From assembly GCA_022826345.1 (NCBI GenBank), contig JAJDVB010000174.1:1-37434 (forward strand): 37,434 nt of DNA, in the 5' to 3' direction. Positions 33,024-37,434 of the stretch are shown here, in pieces. A program made the position numbers and the translations under genes. Every line of letters starts with the position of its first letter. The first letter of the stretch is position 1. This DNA is from Alphaproteobacteria bacterium (lineage in GTDB: Bacteria > Pseudomonadota > Alphaproteobacteria > UBA828). The notes below the pieces were generated by a model. That model saw nothing but the letters and a program-made list of their open reading frames with translations. It made no database searches and was not told the origin of the DNA.

Positions 33024-34952
33024 ATGGCGAACACCAGCGGGGAACGCCACGCGTTCCAGGCCGAGGTCAGCAAGCTGCTCGGCCTCATGGCCAACTCGCT
33101 CTATCGCGACAAGGAGATCTTCCTGCGGGAGCTGATCTCGAACGCGTCCGACGCCTGCGACAAGCTGCGCTACTCGGCAATCACGCAGCCCGACCTGCTG
33201 GGTGACGATGCCGCGCTCGCGGTGACGATCACGCCGGACAGCAAGGGCAGCATCCTGGTCGTGGCCGACAACGGCATCGGCATGAATCGCCAGGAGCTGA
33301 TTGACAACCTCGGCACCATCGCGCGCTCCGGCACCGAGGCCTTCGTCAAGCAGATGGCCGAGTCGCAGGCCGGCGACGGGCAGGAGGAGCAAAGCGGGCA
33401 GGACGAACAGGACGGCGCGGCCGCCGGGCTGATCGGCCAATTCGGCGTCGGCTTCTACTCGTCCTTCATGGTGGCGAAGCGCGTCGACGTCGTGACCCGC
33501 CGGGCGGACGAGGCCGAAGGCTGGCGCTGGCGCTCGGACGGGACCGGATCGTTCTCGATCGCGCCGGAGGCCGACGCCGCCCGCGGCACCCGGATCGAAC
33601 TCCACCTGCGCAAGGACGCGCGCGAGTTCCTGGAGCCGCTCCGCATCCGCACCATCGTCAAGGCCTACTCCGACCATGTCGGCCTGCCCATCTGGCTCGA
33701 GAACGAGAGCGGCCAGAAGGAGATGGTCAACGAGGGCTCGGCGCTCTGGAGCAGGCCCAAGAGCGAGATCGACGAGGACCAGTACCGCGAGTTCTACCAC
33801 CACATCGCCCACATGCCGGGCGATCCCTGGCACACCATCCACCTGCACGCCGAAGGGCGCATCGAGTACACCGCGCTGCTCTTCGTGCCGGACACCACGC
33901 CCTTCGATCTGTTCGACCCGATTCGTCGGCACCGGGTGCGGCTTTACGTCAGGCGCGTCTTCATCACCGACGAATGCGAGGGGCTGATCCCGCCCTATCT
34001 TCGCTTCATGCGGGGCGTGGTGGACTCCAGCGATCTCGCGCTCAACGTCAGCCGAGAAACGCTCCAGAACGACCCGATCCTGGCGAAGATCAGGACCGGC
34101 CTGGTCAAGCGCGTCTTCTCCGAGCTTGAGAAGCGCGCCAAGAAGACCCCCGATGAATACGCATCGTTCTGGGAGAATTTCGGCGCGGTGCTGAAGGAGG
34201 GGTTGTACGAAGACGCAGAGCAGAAGGACCGGCTGCTTCCCCTCGTCCGCTTCCGCTCCACGGGCGGCGGCGAGCGCTGGCTCTCGCTCGACGACTACGT
34301 GGACGCGATGCCGGAGCAGCAGGAAGCCATCTACTACATGAGCGGGGAGGACGCGGACGCGCTGCGCCGCAGTCCCCAGATCGAGGGCTTCCGCGCCCGC
34401 GGCATCGACGTGCTGCTCATGGTGGACCCGGTCGATCAGTTCTGGCTGCCCGTGGTCGGCGCATACAAGGAGAAGCCGTTCCGCTCGGTCACCCAGGGCG
34501 CCGCGGACCTGGACAAGTTTGCGGTGAGCGACGAAGCCAAGCCGGACGAAGCCGACGCCACGCCTCCGGGCGAGATGGACAAGCTGATCGCGCTGGTGAA
34601 GCTGACGCTGGCCGATGCCGTGAAAGACGTGCGCACTTCCGAACGCCTGACCGACAGCCCGGTCTGCCTCGTCGCCGACGAGGGCGACCTCGACATGCAC
34701 CTGGAGCGGCTGCTTCGCCAGCACAAGCACGAGTTGCCGGTGCAGAAGCGCGTGCTGGAGATCAACCCGTCACACGATCTGACCCGCGCGCTGGCGCGGA
34801 TGGTCGGTCAGAAAGGCGCGAGCGAGGCGCTGGAGGACGCTGCGCACCTTCTGATGGATCAGGCTCTTATCCTCGAAGGCGAACCGGTGCCCGACCCCTC
34901 GGCCTTCACCCAGCGCCTTTCGGGTCTCGTGTCGCGCGCGCTGGCGGACTGA
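33024..34952 (+). CDS. htpG: Molecular chaperone HtpG (Hsp90)
   Basis: This is the bacterial Hsp90, an ATP-dependent dimeric chaperone; the product has 642 residues. The N-terminal GHKL ATPase shows ELISNASDACDKLRY, ADNGIGM and GQFGVGFYS. The middle domain has LYVRRVFITDECEGLIPPYLRF and VDSSDLALNVSRETLQ, and the C-terminal dimerisation region follows from about residue 515. The lid segment between EAFVKQM and LIGQFG (residues 113-134) is about 15 residues longer than in the E. coli protein and is rich in Gln, Glu, Asp and Gly. ATG 33024 is preferred to the TTG three bases earlier because GGAGGG at 33014-33019 is then better spaced. Confidence 0.97.
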   Translation: MANTSGERHAFQAEVSKLLGLMANSLYRDKEIFLRELISNASDACDKLRYSAITQPDLLGDDAALAVTITPDSKGSILVVADNGIGMNRQELIDNLGTIARSGTEAFVKQMAESQAGDGQEEQSGQDEQDGAAAGLIGQFGVGFYSSFMVAKRVDVVTRRADEAEGWRWRSDGTGSFSIAPEADAARGTRIELHLRKDAREFLEPLRIRTIVKAYSDHVGLPIWLENESGQKEMVNEGSALWSRPKSEIDEDQYREFYHHIAHMPGDPWHTIHLHAEGRIEYTALLFVPDTTPFDLFDPIRRHRVRLYVRRVFITDECEGLIPPYLRFMRGVVDSSDLALNVSRETLQNDPILAKIRTGLVKRVFSELEKRAKKTPDEYASFWENFGAVLKEGLYEDAEQKDRLLPLVRFRSTGGGERWLSLDDYVDAMPEQQEAIYYMSGEDADALRRSPQIEGFRARGIDVLLMVDPVDQFWLPVVGAYKEKPFRSVTQGAADLDKFAVSDEAKPDEADATPPGEMDKLIALVKLTLADAVKDVRTSERLTDSPVCLVADEGDLDMHLERLLRQHKHELPVQKRVLEINPSHDLTRALARMVGQKGASEALEDAAHLLMDQALILEGEPVPDPSAFTQRLSGLVSRALAD

Positions 34953-34989
34953 CCGGCAGGTTTGCGCCCTGGCCAACGAACGTAGAGCG

Positions 34990-35126
34990 TGTCCGTCCCT
35001 GACGGACGCGCGACAGGCCGCGACCGCGGCTCGCCGCGAAAGCGGCGCCCTCGCGGAGGCGCCGGCCGCAGGCCGGCAGCCGTGAGCGAAAAGTGCGAGA
35101 GCGTTTCCGTGCGAACGAAAACACTC
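34990..35126. repeat. Cluster of palindromes in the htpG/DUF1223 convergent gap
   Basis: Five successive inverted repeats fill this gap. CGTGTCCGTC/GACGGACGCG has loop CCT (34989-35010). GCCGCG/CGCGGC is at 35017-35030. CGCCGC-GAAA-GCGGCG is at 35032-35047. GCCGGCC-GCA-GGCCGGC is at 35061-35077. An imperfect GAGCGTTTCCGT/ACGAAAACACTC pairs around GCGA (35099-35126, two C-A mismatches). They lie between converging stops, so they may act as a two-way terminator or be a REP/BIME-like repeat element. Confidence 0.5.
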
Positions 35127-35132
35127 TTGCCG

Positions 35133-35888
35133 TCAGCTCTCGTCGAGCCAGACGAGGTCCGCGCCCATGATGCGGCCCTTGCCGCGATTCTCCTGGACGA
35201 GGACGGCACAGCCGTCGCCCATGCCGTCGGACCGTCTCGATAGCTCATCCGGCCCGAACTCGAGGGTCATGGCGCCGCCGGTCCAGCGCCCGATGGAGCG
35301 GAAATCGCGCACCACGTGATGGTTGATCAGCGTGCGACCCCGGTTCTCGCCGGCGTCGACCGTGGTCCTGTGCTCTCGATCGACGGAGACGAGCCAGACC
35401 GTGGCCTCCCCGTAGTAGCCGTCGGAGTGGCCGATCTCGACGGATAGCTGGCCGGTGCCGCTCGACGTGAGCGCCACGGGAACCCGCCTCGCCTTCACGG
35501 CCTTTGACACGGCGATGGCGTCGCTCACGGCCCGCTTGTTGGACCCCACCGCGTGGCGTGCGCCGTCAATCACGAGCTGCGGCGTATAGACGTAGGCGAT
35601 GCCGAGCGCACGCGCGTAGTCCCGCTGCCGGTCCGTCGTCTCCTCCGTTGCGAAACGATCCTCCCAGCCGATGTAATCCCAGTAGTCGACGTGGAACGAG
35701 AGCGCGACCACATCGTCCCGCGTCGCCGCCAGCTCCCCAAGATAGGCATCGGCCGACGGGCACGACGAACACCCCTGGGACGTGAACAGCTCTAGGACCA
35801 CCTTCGGATCGTCCGCGCGCACAGCAGCCGGAACGGCCACGAGCGCCGCGGCGAGAAGAAGAGCACCAAGCTTCATTTTCGCAATCAT
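35133..35888 (-). CDS. DUF1223 family secreted thioredoxin-like protein
   Basis: The 251-residue product has a signal peptide (hydrophobic residues 6-22, cleavage near AVRA-DD) and then KVVLELFTSQGCSSCPSADAYL, with a CxxC pair at Cys40 and Cys43 that is diagnostic for DUF1223. HVDYWDYIGWEDRFA and YTPQLVIDGA are further family hallmarks; the latter resembles the cis-Pro region of thioredoxin folds. Members are periplasmic proteins of unknown function, possibly redox-active. ATG 35888 is used; ATG 35876 would also give a full signal peptide, and neither has a clear ribosome binding site. It converges with htpG. Confidence 0.88.
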   Translation of the reverse strand: MIAKMKLGALLLAAALVAVPAAVRADDPKVVLELFTSQGCSSCPSADAYLGELAATRDDVVALSFHVDYWDYIGWEDRFATEETTDRQRDYARALGIAYVYTPQLVIDGARHAVGSNKRAVSDAIAVSKAVKARRVPVALTSSGTGQLSVEIGHSDGYYGEATVWLVSVDREHRTTVDAGENRGRTLINHHVVRDFRSIGRWTGGAMTLEFGPDELSRRSDGMGDGCAVLVQENRGKGRIMGADLVWLDES

Positions 35889-35964
35889 GGCGCGATGGTA
35901 GCACGCGGCCCCCTGACAAAATCGCAAGGCCAATCACGTTTGGGTGAAGGATGCGCCGCGTCTC

Positions 35965-37026
35965 TCAGCCCGCGCGCTCTTCTGTCTCCGGCTCCGGCGG
36001 ATAGAGCCACGCCTTCGGGCGCCCCTCGGACTTGCCTTCCGCCTCTGCCTCCAGCCCCGGCGCACGCTGCTTGGTGAGCTTCATCGTGATGTGATCGCCC
36101 GAGGTCGTGCGCCCGTAGCGCGCCGGATTGTCGGCGCTCACGCAGCTCGGCAAGCACTCGATCTCGGCGTCGTAGTTGGGCTGATGGAAGAAGATCAGCG
36201 ATAGCCGGTCGAGGTGCGCCTTCTCGCGGGGCGGATTGGCGATGCGGTGCATGGTCGAGCGCCAGCGGTCGTTGGTCCACTCGGCCATCAGGTCGCCGAG
36301 ATTGACCGAGAAGCTGTCCGGGAACCAGGGCACGTCCTCCCATGCGCCTGACTCCGTCTGAATCTGCAGCCCGCCCACGGCGGTGTCGCAGTGCACCAGA
36401 GTCAGGCTGCCGTAATCGGTGTGCGCGCCGCCGCGAAGCTGCTCAGGCTGCGGCGCATCGGGCTGCGAGGGGTAATAGATGGCGCTGAAATTGGTGATGT
36501 GCTCGTCGATCTTGGGCGCAAAAAAATCCTCGGGCATGTCGAGCGCCACTGCGAAGATGCGCATCACGTCGGCGGAGAGCCGGGTCATCTCGCGGTAGTA
36601 GGCCTCCCACACCCTCGGCATGTCATCGGGCCGGTCGGGCCAGATGTTGGGCGCGAAGTAGCGCGCGCCGGCCGGGCCGTAGTGATATTCGTCGTGGGCC
36701 GAATTCACCGGCCCCATGCTGTAGGCCTCCTTCAGGTCCGGCGGACGCTCCTCGTCGAGGCTGTAGGCCAGGCTCTCCGTCCCCGGCGGCGTGAAGCCGC
36801 GGTAGCGGTCGGCCGGCATCCTGTGCTTCATCTTTTCCCAGTGGGGCAACGCGAAGAAGGCCCGTGAGACGGCGTGCATCTCCCTGATGAGCGCATCGGG
36901 CACGCCGTGGCCCGCGATCACCAGCCAGCCGAACGCGCGGCACGCGTCGTCGAGGGCGGAAGCGGTTCGCTTCTTGTCGGCCGCCCCGCCCCGGAGAAAC
37001 GGTTCGATATCGATCAGCGGAACCAT
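35965..37026 (-). CDS. Isopenicillin N synthase-like Fe(II)/2-oxoglutarate oxygenase
   Basis: This 353-residue oxygenase has the two-part fold of the isopenicillin N synthase family: DIOX_N region (IDIEPFL, ACRAFGWLVIAGHGVPDAL) and a double-stranded beta-helix. Iron ligands are His202 and Asp204 in GGAHTDYGSLTLV and His260 in STMHRIANP. Arg274 and Ser276 in RLSLIFF are the usual 2-oxoglutarate-binding RxS pair. Bacterial members act on amino acids, purine/pyrimidine-type compounds or ethylene-forming substrates; a beta-lactam role is unlikely here. It lies 76 bases from DUF1223 and 89 bases after the BKACE gene on the same strand. The exact substrate is unknown. Confidence 0.88.
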   Translation of the reverse strand: MVPLIDIEPFLRGGAADKKRTASALDDACRAFGWLVIAGHGVPDALIREMHAVSRAFFALPHWEKMKHRMPADRYRGFTPPGTESLAYSLDEERPPDLKEAYSMGPVNSAHDEYHYGPAGARYFAPNIWPDRPDDMPRVWEAYYREMTRLSADVMRIFAVALDMPEDFFAPKIDEHITNFSAIYYPSQPDAPQPEQLRGGAHTDYGSLTLVHCDTAVGGLQIQTESGAWEDVPWFPDSFSVNLGDLMAEWTNDRWRSTMHRIANPPREKAHLDRLSLIFFHQPNYDAEIECLPSCVSADNPARYGRTTSGDHITMKLTKQRAPGLEAEAEGKSEGRPKAWLYPPEPETEERAG

Positions 37027-37115
37027 TGGTCACTCTCTTCATCGTTGCGGCGCAATCACTACGCCGACGCCGGGCGCCGCGCACCCGCCATAGGCCGACA
37101 CACATTCGCTATCGC

Positions 37116-37434
37116 TCAGTTGCGCGTGCCCAGGATCTCGCGCGCTTCCGCCGGCGTCGCCGGTTCCGCGCCCAGCATGCGGACCAGGGTGACCGCCTGC
37201 TCCACCAGCGCCGCATTGGAGGGCGCGAGGACGCCGCGCTCGAGATAGATATTGTCCTCGAGCCCGGTGCGGACGTGACCGCCGCTCAGGACCGAGAGGC
37301 CGGCGATGGGGAGCTGGTCGCGCGAGATGCCGAAGGCGGCCCAGTGGGCGCCTTCCGGCAGCAGGCTCTTCATGTAGGAGAGCGCCTCGGGCGTCGCCGG
37401 CGCGCCCCAATCGATGCCGAGACAGAGCTGGAAG
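37116..37434 (-). CDS. Beta-keto acid cleavage enzyme (BKACE, DUF849), C-terminal part
   Basis: Only the last 106 residues are in the window; the gene continues beyond the right edge. BKACE enzymes condense a beta-keto acid with acetyl-CoA to give acetoacetate and a new CoA ester. Visible landmarks are ATPEALSYMKSLLPEGAHWAAFGISRDQLP and GGHVRTGLEDNIYLERGVLAPSNAALVEQA, the conserved C-terminal region of the family. Family members include 3-keto-5-aminohexanoate and dehydrocarnitine cleavage enzymes. The second would fit the gamma-butyrobetaine hydroxylase-type and carnitine-dehydrogenase-like genes in this window, but the substrate-specific residues are mostly outside it. Confidence 0.88.
   Translation of the reverse strand, partial: FQLCLGIDWGAPATPEALSYMKSLLPEGAHWAAFGISRDQLPIAGLSVLSGGHVRTGLEDNIYLERGVLAPSNAALVEQAVTLVRMLGAEPATPAEAREILGTRN

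Noticed and set aside
32502..34730. Long open frame of about 740 codons antisense to the lipoprotein gene and htpG
   Set aside because: It lies opposite the unmistakable HtpG sequence, its product is a His/Arg/Asp-rich composition typical of antisense frames in GC-rich DNA, and it has no recognisable domain.

Overview
This window is GC-rich chromosomal DNA that most likely comes from an alphaproteobacterium. A SAM-II riboswitch lies upstream of metZ. The minus-strand order Suv3-type helicase, S4 protein, TerB-like protein, FdxA and CarD is an arrangement I associate with that class. TRAP and family-5 ABC uptake systems are abundant. I saw no phage, insertion-sequence or CRISPR signal. No stretch longer than about 260 bases lacks a gene.

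Layout. 0.2-15.2 kb, plus strand: a collinear catabolic block made of a TRAP transporter (P, Q, M), a proline-racemase-superfamily enzyme, HyuB and HyuA hydantoinase/oxoprolinase subunits, a complete family-5 (oligopeptide-type) ABC importer, and a 3-hydroxyacyl-CoA-dehydrogenase-like enzyme. 15.3-17.2 kb, minus strand: an alpha/beta hydrolase, an (S)-ureidoglycine aminohydrolase and tRNA-Pro(GGG). 17.35-20.2 kb, plus strand: promoter, SAM-II riboswitch, terminator and metZ, then a LivG/LivF ATPase pair with no permeases in view. 20.3-24.4 kb, plus strand: a 1050-residue fusion of a membrane Fe-S ETF:quinone oxidoreductase (DgcB/EMO type) with an ETF beta subunit, followed by etfA. 24.4-32.4 kb, minus strand: eight genes in one direction (helicase, S4, TerB, FdxA, CarD, a phosphatase-fold protein lacking its metal ligands, a Rieske oxygenase and a gamma-butyrobetaine-hydroxylase-type dioxygenase). 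32.4-35.0 kb, plus strand: a lipoprotein and htpG behind a sigma-32-like promoter. 35.1 kb to the end, minus strand: a DUF1223 protein, an isopenicillin-N-synthase-like oxygenase and the 3-prime part of a BKACE (beta-keto acid cleavage) gene.

How the genes may work together. The left block looks like uptake and breakdown of a small nitrogen-containing, possibly cyclic, amino acid or imide. The middle and right parts carry enzymes whose families act on quaternary amines: Rieske N-oxygenase, gamma-butyrobetaine hydroxylase, DgcB-type Fe-S oxidoreductase with ETF, a carnitine-dehydrogenase-like enzyme and BKACE. A carnitine/betaine pathway is therefore a reasonable hypothesis, but these genes do not form a single operon.

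The most unusual items are the EMO-EtfB fusion, the phosphatase-fold pseudoenzyme beside carD, the Ser/Thr replacement of both catalytic cysteines in the racemase-family protein, and the dioxygenase gene with no normal start codon after the upstream stop. All calls come from reading the sequence; no database search was run.
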